DNA of 64,000 nucleotides from Acidobacteriota bacterium (GTDB taxonomy: Bacteria; Acidobacteriota; Blastocatellia; Pyrinomonadales; Pyrinomonadaceae). The stretch's first letter is position 1, and each line of letters opens with the position of its first letter. Of this stretch, positions 26,180 to 33,172 are shown piece by piece. A model generated the notes under the pieces. That model ran no database searches. It saw nothing but the letters and a program-made list of their open reading frames with translations, and was not told the DNA's origin. The translations under genes and the position numbers were made by a program. The stretch spans positions 282,315 to 346,314 of the forward strand of contig JAHBSJ010000002.1 in the NCBI GenBank assembly GCA_019639155.1. The letters run 5' to 3'.

Positions 26180-27226
26180 TCAGACCGTATTTCCCGCTGT
26201 CATCGTTGTGAAAAGCGCATCCGTGGCGATGCGGCGATTGATATTTACGTCAAGCGACCCGCGCAAGTTCTCGATCTCGCTATTCCATGCAGCCAGTTGA
26301 GATCTGTCGGATCCCCCGGCGATCAAAGCCAGCCTGTCTTCAAGGTCGGGATTCTTCAAACGCGTCGCATCGCCGCCGACAGAAATGTTCCATACGTCGT
26401 TTATCAAGGCCTGCAGAAGATCGAGCGACATTTCAAAGCTGTCCTTTTCTTTTCCGTCGGCGATGGCCTCAGACACTTTCAACTGCGCGGCCAGATCGCC
26501 CCGAAACACGGCGTTCTCTAAGACCTCAAACATTCTTTCCCGTCTTGTCTTTATGTCGTTGAGGTCAAGTCCGACTGCACGCCCGATACTGCCCAACGCG
26601 AATTTCGCCGCCAGCCGGGCATCGTGTTGATGATAACCTTTATGCTCAGTCAAATAATGTTCGATATCGTGCTCTGATGCCGGTGAAAAGCGAAGCTGCT
26701 GGCATCGCGACATGATCGTCGGAAGCAAAGCATCAGGCCGTGAAGTGATCAAAACGATATGGGTAGAAGGTGCGGGCTCTTCCAGTGTTTTCAGAAGAGC
26801 GTTTGCAGCGGCATCGTTCATTCGGTCGGCGTTGTCCACGATGAAGAGCCTCGCTCTGCCTTCAAAGGGACGAAAATTCGCTTCGGCCTCAAGGTGGCGT
26901 ATCGCATCGACCAAAATATTGCGGCCGAACGGCATGACCATCCCGATGTCCAGATGTTCGCTGATAACGACGCGTTTATAAGCGTCGCGGTCGTCCGGTT
27001 TTGGAACGTTGAAAACGCCCGCACGTTTACAGGCCGAACACATCTCACATGGCTCGACACCGTTCGGCTCTTTGCAGACAAACGCCCTTGCCAGCTCGAT
27101 CGCAAACTGCTTCTTGCCGATACCGTCTATTCCCGTAAAGAGCATCGAATTCGGCACTCGGCCGCCCTCGATCAGCCGCCGGAGGGCCGATTTGATAAAA
27201 GCATTTCCTATTAACCTTTCGAACAT
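26180..27226 (-). CDS. holB: DNA polymerase III delta-prime subunit
   Basis: The 348-aa clamp-loader subunit has an AAA+ fold. The opening is FERLIGNAFIKSALRRLIEGG, then SMLFTGIDGIGKKQFAIELA with a P-loop-like GIDGIGKK. A zinc-binding cluster follows (CEMCSACKRAG plus an upstream Cys), then ARLFIVDNADRMNDAAANALLKTLEEP and the SRC motif in TIMSRCQQLRF (arginine finger). The ATG at 27226 overlaps the tmk stop as TGATG; a TTG one codon upstream is also possible. The order tmk-holB is common in bacteria. Confidence 0.93.
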   Translation of the reverse strand: MFERLIGNAFIKSALRRLIEGGRVPNSMLFTGIDGIGKKQFAIELARAFVCKEPNGVEPCEMCSACKRAGVFNVPKPDDRDAYKRVVISEHLDIGMVMPFGRNILVDAIRHLEAEANFRPFEGRARLFIVDNADRMNDAAANALLKTLEEPAPSTHIVLITSRPDALLPTIMSRCQQLRFSPASEHDIEHYLTEHKGYHQHDARLAAKFALGSIGRAVGLDLNDIKTRRERMFEVLENAVFRGDLAAQLKVSEAIADGKEKDSFEMSLDLLQALINDVWNISVGGDATRLKNPDLEDRLALIAGGSDRSQLAAWNSEIENLRGSLDVNINRRIATDALFTTMTAGNTV

Positions 27227-27852
27227 CAATTCAGCAATTTTCCGACCACCTGCCTGACATCCTCTTCGATTTCCGCAACCCCGCGGGTCCCGTCCACCAC
27301 GCGAAACCGTTCGGGCTCACGGTCTGCGATCGCTAAATAGGCACGGCGAACGCTCGAATAAAATTCCGCCGTCTCGCCGTCCATCCTGTTAGCCCGCGAT
27401 GCCGCGTGGCGGTTCGCCATGCGCTTAAAGGCGGTCTCAACGGGGATATCAAAAAATAAAGTAAGGTCCGGTTTCAGTCCACCCGTCGCGAGCTCGATCA
27501 CTTCGGCGATCAGATCCGCGTCAAATCCGCGGCCGCCGCCCTGATATGCTTCGGTCGCGTCCGCGTAGCGGTCGGAGATGACGATCTTGCCTTCTGCGAG
27601 CGATGGCCGGATCAGATGCTCAACATGCTGAGCTCGGTCAGCGGCGAAAAGCAGGAGTTCAGCCAGCGGCGAGACCGTCGCGTCCGATTCCAGAAAAGCC
27701 GCACGCAGACGGCGGCCGAGAGGCGTCCCGCCGGGTTCGCACGTGATCACGACATCATGCCCTGAGGCACGCAAAAAGGCTTCGAGCGACCTCAACTGCG
27801 TGGTCTTGCCGCTGCCGTCGATGCCCTCGAACGTGATGAATCTCCCCTTCAA
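27226..27852 (-). CDS. tmk: Thymidylate kinase
   Basis: The 208-aa kinase phosphorylates dTMP to dTDP. The P-loop is FEGIDGSGKTTQL; the DRY-type motif is ISDRYADATEAYQGGGRG and the substrate site includes ITCEPGGTPLGRRLR. The frame has no ATG upstream of the P-loop. The likely start is TTG at 27852 (an ATT lies one codon further up), 7 bp after the hfq stop. This unusual start may lower expression relative to its neighbours. Confidence 0.95.
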   Translation of the reverse strand: MKGRFITFEGIDGSGKTTQLRSLEAFLRASGHDVVITCEPGGTPLGRRLRAAFLESDATVSPLAELLLFAADRAQHVEHLIRPSLAEGKIVISDRYADATEAYQGGGRGFDADLIAEVIELATGGLKPDLTLFFDIPVETAFKRMANRHAASRANRMDGETAEFYSSVRRAYLAIADREPERFRVVDGTRGVAEIEEDVRQVVGKLLN

Positions 27853-27858
27853 AATGCG

Positions 27859-28080
27859 TTATTCTGACGCCGCCCTTTCCAGCGAGATGGACGAGATCGC
27901 GTGTTTGAAGATAAGGACCTCGGCACCGGAAACGTCCAAGAGCACGGAGAATTTATCAAAACTCTTGATACGGCCGGAAACCTTGGCTCCCTGCAAGAGA
28001 TGGATCGCGACCACAATACGTTCGCGCCGTGCAGAATTTAGAAACGCATCCTGAATGTTCTGGGACGATTGTTTTTCCAT
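27859..28080 (-). CDS. hfq: RNA chaperone Hfq
   Basis: This is a 73-aa Sm-like protein from the ATG at 28080; an in-frame ATG at 28110 would add ten residues. Hfq forms a hexameric ring that pairs small RNAs with mRNAs. Visible features are the N-terminal NIQDAFLNSARRERIVVAI (proximal-face Gln and a basic rim RRER), the Sm1 region IKSFDKFSVLLDV and the Sm2 signature FKHAISSI in place of the usual YKHAIS. The acidic C-terminal tail seen in E. coli is absent. The miaA-hfq gene order is conserved in many bacteria. Confidence 0.95.
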   Translation of the reverse strand: MEKQSSQNIQDAFLNSARRERIVVAIHLLQGAKVSGRIKSFDKFSVLLDVSGAEVLIFKHAISSISLERAASE

Positions 28081-28134
28081 AGTGCCCTCACCGGCCGCAA
28101 TTTCACTCATATTCCCAAAGATTATAGCAAAAAT

Positions 28135-29106
28135 TCAGATAATTGCAGGGGCAGACGGTCCCACTTCGGCAAACCCGCCAATGTCGCTCAAAAGCTGATG
28201 CCGAACGTGCGGATCGCTGCCGAAACCCCGCAGCCAAACTGCATCCGACTCGCGGCGAAACCAAGTCAACTGGCGTTTAGCGTAATTTCGGACATCTTGC
28301 TTGCTTTTTTCGATCGCCGACTCGAGCGTCCGCTCGCCGCGAAGATACTCGCAAACACGACGGTAGCCGTGCGCTCCCAGCGCGTTGCCGCTCTCATTTA
28401 CACCGGTCGCGATCAATTGCCTCACCTCGTCAACAAGCCCTGCGGCGAAATGAGCATCTGTGCGTGCATTTATCTTTTCGTAGAGAGCATCACGCGGCGG
28501 ATCCAGGACAAAAAGCCGTATTCGCGAGGCAAAATCAGGCGGCTCGGCACGCAGCGGCTGCACCTCGCTCATGCGAATGCCGGTTTGAAAAAACACCTCA
28601 AGCGCGCGAACCACGCGAACATGATCTCGGCGTTCGATGCGTTCTGCGGCAACGGGATCGATCCGCGTCAGCATTCGGTGAAGATTCTCCGGACCGCGGC
28701 GTTCGTGAATGTCCTTGAGCCGTTCACGCAGCTCGATATCGGTTTTCGGGCTGTCAAAAAGCGGCTGCCGCAGTGTTCGCAGATAAAATCCCGTTCCGCC
28801 TACAAGTACGGGCACTCTGCCCCGTGATTCGATATCGCGTATCTTTTCCGACGCGTCGCGTGCCCAATCAGCCGACGTGTAGTTCACGTTCGGATCGACA
28901 TAGTCGATAAGATGATGCGTAATTCCCTGCTTCTCTTCTTCGCTCGGTTTCGCCGTCGCTATCTCGATGCCTTTATATATCTGAACGGAATCGAAATTAA
29001 TGACCTCGCCGCCGACCTGCTTGCACAAAAAGACGCCGAGCGCGGTCTTGCCGGAACACGTCGGGCCCGAGATCGCAAGGATATTAGTTTGGTACTTGGA
29101 CGACAT
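28135..29106 (-). CDS. miaA: tRNA dimethylallyltransferase
   Basis: The 323-aa enzyme adds an isopentenyl group to A37 of tRNAs reading UNN codons, using dimethylallyl diphosphate, a product of the pathway served by dxr and ispG nearby. The P-loop is ISGPTCSGKTALGVFL. It also shows NFDSVQIYKGIEIATAKPS, HHLIDYVDPN, VLVGGTGFYLR and the tRNA-contact region ALGAHGYRRV...RQLTWFRRE. It heads the minus-strand operon; hfq starts 54 bp downstream. Confidence 0.96.
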   Translation of the reverse strand: MSSKYQTNILAISGPTCSGKTALGVFLCKQVGGEVINFDSVQIYKGIEIATAKPSEEEKQGITHHLIDYVDPNVNYTSADWARDASEKIRDIESRGRVPVLVGGTGFYLRTLRQPLFDSPKTDIELRERLKDIHERRGPENLHRMLTRIDPVAAERIERRDHVRVVRALEVFFQTGIRMSEVQPLRAEPPDFASRIRLFVLDPPRDALYEKINARTDAHFAAGLVDEVRQLIATGVNESGNALGAHGYRRVCEYLRGERTLESAIEKSKQDVRNYAKRQLTWFRRESDAVWLRGFGSDPHVRHQLLSDIGGFAEVGPSAPAII

Positions 29107-29263
29107 TCTCTAGGTATTCGGCATGACGCAAAAGTCACTTTACTCGATATCCTGGATTATGTTACCGTTCATTGTCGAAAGTGCAATCCACATTCGTTTA
29201 GAGATGTTGTTTTGCGCCGTTCAGATAAATTTCCGGTCATCAATAAATAAATTGGAAAACTTA

Positions 29264-29770
29264 ATGCCTGATAGTCTTTACAATAGGTGGCAAGGGCTTA
29301 TGATTGGACAGTTCACAGTTGCAATCGCGCTTGTTTCATCGCTAGTACTGGCGGGTATAGCATTCCTGTTTGGCTTGATGCAGAATACGAGAAACGTAGC
29401 TTGGCACGAACACAAAATGCTGCTAGGAGTTCAAATTTTTTTGGCAGCATTATCAATAATATTCAATATTGGAATTGTCGTTTCAAGACTTTTGGATTTC
29501 CGCCTTACAGCTCGAAAGGTGAGATCAACGCAAAATTCTGGCTACAAAAAAAGCCTGCAGATTTGGGGTCTTACATCAAATAGTTATAGCTCGATAAGTT
29601 GGGTTTTGTTCTGGAGTAGCCTCGTCTTCCTGTTGATTCAAATAGCGATCCTGTGCTATTTCGCATTAGTCACCATTTTTAATTTAAATGATCCTAACAA
29701 TTCAGCATTGCTCTTGTGTAATTGCAGCCATATTTCTGCTCCGGCGACAAACGGTTCCGCTTTTTGTTAG
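29264..29770 (+). CDS. Unrecognised three-helix membrane protein in AT-rich DNA
   Basis: The protein is 168 aa from the ATG at 29264. The frame is open upstream to 29123, but that part looks unlike a leader. Three hydrophobic spans are seen (about residues 14-39, 51-76 and 110-142). A charged loop between the second and third spans carries RLLDFRLTARKVR, which looks like a conserved core. The C-terminus is Cys-rich (LLLCNCSH). No family was recognised. Base composition is clearly more AT-rich than the flanking genes, a sign of foreign origin. The next gene, a lipoprotein, begins 60 bp downstream on the same strand. Confidence 0.6.
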   Translation: MPDSLYNRWQGLMIGQFTVAIALVSSLVLAGIAFLFGLMQNTRNVAWHEHKMLLGVQIFLAALSIIFNIGIVVSRLLDFRLTARKVRSTQNSGYKKSLQIWGLTSNSYSSISWVLFWSSLVFLLIQIAILCYFALVTIFNLNDPNNSALLLCNCSHISAPATNGSAFC

Positions 29771-29830
29771 CCGAACAACGTTAACAATCGATCGCAGGGT
29801 ATCTATTTAGCTTACCGCGAGTACGGGTCA

Positions 29831-30214
29831 ATGAGACTTTCATACAACAGACTACTAATTTCATTTTTCCTTCTGGCTTTGCTTTTTGGACATGGTTGCA
29901 GTAAGAACAGCGGAGCACAGTTTTACGACAATAAAAAGATAACCTATCGAGATCAGCGACCTGCCACATCTGAAGAACTCGAGAAGAGAATCGAAGAACT
30001 CGAGCAAGCATTGGTCGATTTAGAGGAAGAATATGGGGAAACGCGTTATTACGCTAATAGCCGTATGGAGGAAATCAGTGCGACTGTCAGAAATCTTATC
30101 GACGATTTAGAAAAGCTGCCTCGTGGAACTCGTCGAAGATGTGGGCGTGTCATAACAATGACTGAACTCAACGCCTACGCTATAGAAGACATTAGCGGAT
30201 CCTTCTATAAATGA
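29831..30214 (+). CDS. Small coiled-coil lipoprotein, unrecognised
   Basis: The 127-aa protein starts MRLSYNRLLISFFLLALLFG and has a lipidation cysteine at position 23 (GHGC; the -2 His makes the lipobox slightly atypical). Residues about 45-70 form a highly charged heptad pattern (ATSEELEKRIEELEQALVD), so a short coiled coil is likely. The rest is polar without a recognised domain. Like the preceding membrane-protein gene it is AT-rich. It is convergent with the HinP1I-like gene, with 104 bp between the stops. Confidence 0.6.
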   Translation: MRLSYNRLLISFFLLALLFGHGCSKNSGAQFYDNKKITYRDQRPATSEELEKRIEELEQALVDLEEEYGETRYYANSRMEEISATVRNLIDDLEKLPRGTRRRCGRVITMTELNAYAIEDISGSFYK

Positions 30215-30232
30215 CTTTCGTGAAATGAAAGT
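30214..30232 (+). terminator. Weak hairpin after the lipoprotein gene
   Basis: ACTTTC (30214-30219) and GAAAGT (30227-30232) can pair around a 7-nt loop and are followed by TTATT. The stem is short and AT-rich, so termination is only a possibility. Confidence 0.25.
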
Positions 30233-30318
30233 TTATTAAGGTCTCGGTTTAATTGTTTTCTACGGTCTAGTTTTTTGATTCGATGTTGATCCAATTTTTG
30301 CCCTCCGAATGAGTCGTA

Positions 30319-31173
30319 TCAATCGATTGAGCTGCCCTTTATCGAAAAAATCAGACTCGGATTCAGCTTGAACTGAAGCATTTTCGCGGTTTCGCGGCCG
30401 CCGTCGCCGCCCTTTCGCTGCATGGTAATGCGGCCGATCTTTAGGTTGCCGCTGCGTGTGACCTCGACCGGTCCTTCAGAAAAGAAACGGATCGCCGTGT
30501 CAGACGGCACAATGACGTAACTCCTGTCCTTTCCCGGTTTCCATGCAACCATGAAAAAATCGGCCTTATTCGCACCTTCGCCGCGGATCAGGTCCTCGAC
30601 GATACGCTGTTTGCTCGCATTGAAAAAAGCAACGATGCTGTCGCGGGCCTCTTTCTCCAACTCCGTCAGAAACATACGTTCCGGCCGCCGGGACTTGCCG
30701 TTTGGCGGATCTTCGCCGACAAAAAGCCGTAGAGCTGTGACAACGTCCGCCGGCATATTCCACATCTTCGCGTATTGCCGCAGCCAGCGTTTGTCGATCT
30801 GATTAAAGCCGTTCGGGCTGCTGACAAGTTTAATTGAGATGCCGTGGCGAAACGCCGGCCCATCGATCGACTTAACCGTTACGACGACATCAGCCTTGTC
30901 GCCGTGCGGCTTAACGGCAGTCACCGATTCGACCGCACCGAGATCATGACCGATCAAGCGAAGCCAAGCCTTTGCATGGTCATCCTCTCGCCATTTATTG
31001 AACTTGTCGCGTATCTCGTCCTCGTTCCGAAAACCGCCCTTTGCTGTCTGCGAACCGCGTTCGACCGCTACCGTACGCACGGTCGCCTGAGCGAACGAAA
31101 TCGATCCGCTTGCTGCGATCAACAGCAATAAAACAAGTCCGCGAATAGCGATTTCCGCCTTTGTGTGTCGCAT
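30319..31173 (-). CDS. HinP1I-type restriction-endonuclease homologue with an N-terminal signal peptide
   Basis: The 284-aa protein has two parts. Residues 1-29 are a textbook signal peptide (MRHTKAEIAIRGLVLLLLIA, cleavage near SFAQ-A). From about residue 38 to the end it matches, from memory, the type II endonuclease R.HinP1I (GCGC cutter) nearly throughout. Shared landmarks are GSQTAKGGFRNEDEI, GHDLGAVESV, LVSSPNGFNQIDKRWL, VGEDPP, the GEGANKADFFMVA region and QRKGGDGGRETAKMLQFK. The PD-(D/E)XK site appears as Asp95 in KADVVV and SIK (Ser113, Lys115), where HinP1I has Gln-x-Lys. No methyltransferase gene lies nearby. A GTG at 31080 would give a form without the signal peptide. GC content is host-like. 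Confidence 0.8.
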   Translation of the reverse strand: MRHTKAEIAIRGLVLLLLIAASGSISFAQATVRTVAVERGSQTAKGGFRNEDEIRDKFNKWREDDHAKAWLRLIGHDLGAVESVTAVKPHGDKADVVVTVKSIDGPAFRHGISIKLVSSPNGFNQIDKRWLRQYAKMWNMPADVVTALRLFVGEDPPNGKSRRPERMFLTELEKEARDSIVAFFNASKQRIVEDLIRGEGANKADFFMVAWKPGKDRSYVIVPSDTAIRFFSEGPVEVTRSGNLKIGRITMQRKGGDGGRETAKMLQFKLNPSLIFSIKGSSID

Positions 31174-31377
31174 TGTTAACTCGGGAATGCCCCTTGATCA
31201 CGATAGCGCAGAATGGCAAAGAGGTAGAATCCCACTACATCGGTATCTGATAGCCCAAATCAGTGCGTTGATTACGCAGAGAGTTTTTCCGGCAACTCAA
31301 TACAACTGATCTGATCCTTGCCTAATCAGCATTTTAGAAGCTGCGAGAATTCGTTTTGGAAATGGCGAGATGGGCTA

Positions 31378-31404
31378 TTGACATTTTTTTGGGGGGGGTA
31401 TAAT
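31378..31404 (+). promoter_or_regulatory. Consensus sigma-70-type promoter with a T7G8 homopolymer spacer
   Basis: A perfect -35 TTGACA (31378-31383) and a perfect -10 TATAAT (31399-31404) are separated by exactly 15 bp, consisting only of seven T and eight G residues. Fifteen is shorter than the optimal 17. Slippage in the G tract would therefore move the spacing toward or away from the optimum and switch promoter strength. It drives the collagen-like gene starting at 31479. The rest of the 305-bp gap 31174-31478 shows no other gene. Confidence 0.75.
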
Positions 31405-31460
31405 GCGGGAACATTTTATACTTCATCCCCAAATCTAGTTCTGATGGAACATTTCACAGA

Positions 31461-31468
31461 AAAGGAGG
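31461..31468 (+). promoter_or_regulatory. Strong ribosome binding site of the glycine-rich protein gene
   Basis: AAAGGAGG lies 10 bp upstream of the ATG at 31479. It is the best Shine-Dalgarno match seen in the window, suggesting high translation once the promoter is on. Confidence 0.8.
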
Positions 31469-31478
31469 ACTTCTAACG

Positions 31479-33101
31479 ATGATCAGTTCTGTGTACGCGA
31501 AAGCCCGACGCTACTGGATCGCTTCCGCGGTTTGTTTGTTATTGTTCGGCTCGTTCAATCCCTGTTTATTTTCTCAGGAGCGACAACAGCTCCCGACGGG
31601 GCCAAAACCTGATCAACGTCAGATCGACCGGATCAACGCAACAGCAAAAAGACTGGATTCGCTTTTAAAAGAATCGGCTCTCCCGATCTCCGGCTTTGAT
31701 CTCATTGCCCGCAATTGGCGTGATCGAATACGTGAAAAGGCGGCTTTGATACCACAATTTACGGAGTCTCGCCGTATCAATACCGCGGAGATCGCCGGAG
31801 TTTACATTGGTGATGAGGTCGAACTTCCCGAACATACAATACTCACCTCGGACGTACTTATATTGGCCAATAGGGTCCGATTCTTGGGCAGCGACATACG
31901 GATATCCGGGCCTCATGCCGTGTTTTTCTTCGCCCTTGAATCTACTCAGACCGGATCTCCTCGTGGAAAGATCACTATCAATACAAGTGGTTTGGGACGC
32001 AGAGAGGCTCACTTTGCGAAATGCCGAATGTCCGGCGAAACTAACTGTAATTTGGACGGAAGCCCCTATACACGTTCAGAAGTTTTTAGATTGCTTGAAC
32101 AAGACCAAAATACGAGCGGTGCTCCGGGGCAGGATGGGCTAAATGGATCTGACGGCTCAAATGGCTTAAACGGAAACGACGGAATGAATGGAAGTAGCGG
32201 TTCATGCCTTACCCGCAATTTAAACGGTGAAAATGGTACCGACGGCGGTGATGGAGCTCATGGAGATGATGGCAGCATCGGTGGATATGGCACATCGGGC
32301 AGCAATGCAAATCCGATCATCTACCATGTAAATCCTAATGATCCTAGTCAAGTGACTCTCATAGCGAATGGCGGAAACGGTGGTAACGGCGGCAACGGGG
32401 GACATGGCGGCTCAGGCGGCAACGGGGGACATGGCGGCTCAGGCGGCAACGGCGACGCATGTTCTTGTTCCGAGATTGGGAACGGCGGCAATGGCGGCAA
32501 TGGCGGCGACGGTGGAGCAAAGGGATACGGAGGAAACGGCGGTAACGGTGGTAACGGAGGAAACGGCGGCGATATTACGATCCACTATCCACCGTCCTAC
32601 AATACCGGTCTGATATCGACATCCAGCGTCGGAGGCAACGGCGGTGCACCCGGAACGGGAGGCCTCACCGGTTCGCTTGGCATCCCTGGAACGGGCGGAT
32701 CTCGCGGCGGCGCTGGCTCATATGGATCATGTTATGGCTCGAACGGAGCGGCCGGACAGAACGGCAATCTTTGGACACTCGGCGGAACCGCGGCATCACC
32801 CGGACAAGGAGGAAATGGCGGTGACGGAGGGACGATTACTTATGTTCCGACAGGAGGTAGTGGAGGCTACTATGAACCGGGTGGATTTGGAAATGGCTGC
32901 ACCCATTGGTTTTGGGTTTGGTACACATGCACGTTGCAGAATGAGCGTGGAGATGGAAAGATGCCGATAAAGGGGCGTCTGTCGCTTGATACAACGCTCT
33001 TTCCTATCGCTGCTTCCGCACGGTCTCATGACACGTCGTTAATGAAAGAGTCTGTTTGGGTATGCGAAATTGTCCATTCGCAATATGCGGGCTGTTGGTA
33101 G
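31479..33101 (+). CDS. Secreted glycine-rich collagen-like / polyglycine-II-like surface protein
   Basis: The 540-aa protein has an N-terminal export signal (hydrophobic core WIASAVCLLLFGSFN, end CLFSQE). Residues about 40-200 are non-repetitive and beta-rich. From about 212 a collagen-like Gly-X-Y region starts (GQDGLNGSDGSNGLNGNDG), then from about 295 GGN/GGH/GGS triplets (GNGGNGGHGGSGG), interrupted by a Cys pair (ACSCSEIGNGG). GGX triplets can pack as polyglycine-II bundles, as in some phage adhesins. A Trp/Cys-rich tail ends AGCW. It is probably a surface fibre or matrix protein; no anchor was identified. Expression is likely variable because of the promoter described separately. Confidence 0.75.
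   Translation: MISSVYAKARRYWIASAVCLLLFGSFNPCLFSQERQQLPTGPKPDQRQIDRINATAKRLDSLLKESALPISGFDLIARNWRDRIREKAALIPQFTESRRINTAEIAGVYIGDEVELPEHTILTSDVLILANRVRFLGSDIRISGPHAVFFFALESTQTGSPRGKITINTSGLGRREAHFAKCRMSGETNCNLDGSPYTRSEVFRLLEQDQNTSGAPGQDGLNGSDGSNGLNGNDGMNGSSGSCLTRNLNGENGTDGGDGAHGDDGSIGGYGTSGSNANPIIYHVNPNDPSQVTLIANGGNGGNGGNGGHGGSGGNGGHGGSGGNGDACSCSEIGNGGNGGNGGDGGAKGYGGNGGNGGNGGNGGDITIHYPPSYNTGLISTSSVGGNGGAPGTGGLTGSLGIPGTGGSRGGAGSYGSCYGSNGAAGQNGNLWTLGGTAASPGQGGNGGDGGTITYVPTGGSGGYYEPGGFGNGCTHWFWVWYTCTLQNERGDGKMPIKGRLSLDTTLFPIAASARSHDTSLMKESVWVCEIVHSQYAGCW
32388..32441 (+). repeat. Perfect 27-bp tandem duplication in the glycine-rich gene
   Basis: Two identical 27-bp units (32388-32414 and 32415-32441), each coding for GGNGGHGGS, follow one another in frame. 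Exact identity at third codon positions indicates recent duplication by slippage or unequal exchange, so the fibre length is probably polymorphic. Confidence 0.8.
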
Positions 33102-33172
33102 CCGGTAGGTTTTGATTGACAACAAACTTTGGGATTATTTGGTCGGGCAACCAAGAGGATCGCCCAATTTAG

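Noticed and set aside
26759..27214. 151-aa plus-strand open frame within holB
   Set aside because: It is antisense to an intact clamp-loader gene with AAA+ motifs and has no recognisable domain.
30319..31173. Complete type II restriction-modification system
   Set aside because: Only the nuclease homologue is present. No DNA methyltransferase motifs were found in either flank.
33102..33172. Intrinsic terminator between the glycine-rich gene and the SpoIID gene
   Set aside because: GGGC and GCCC can pair but the stem is only four base pairs with a long loop and no T run.
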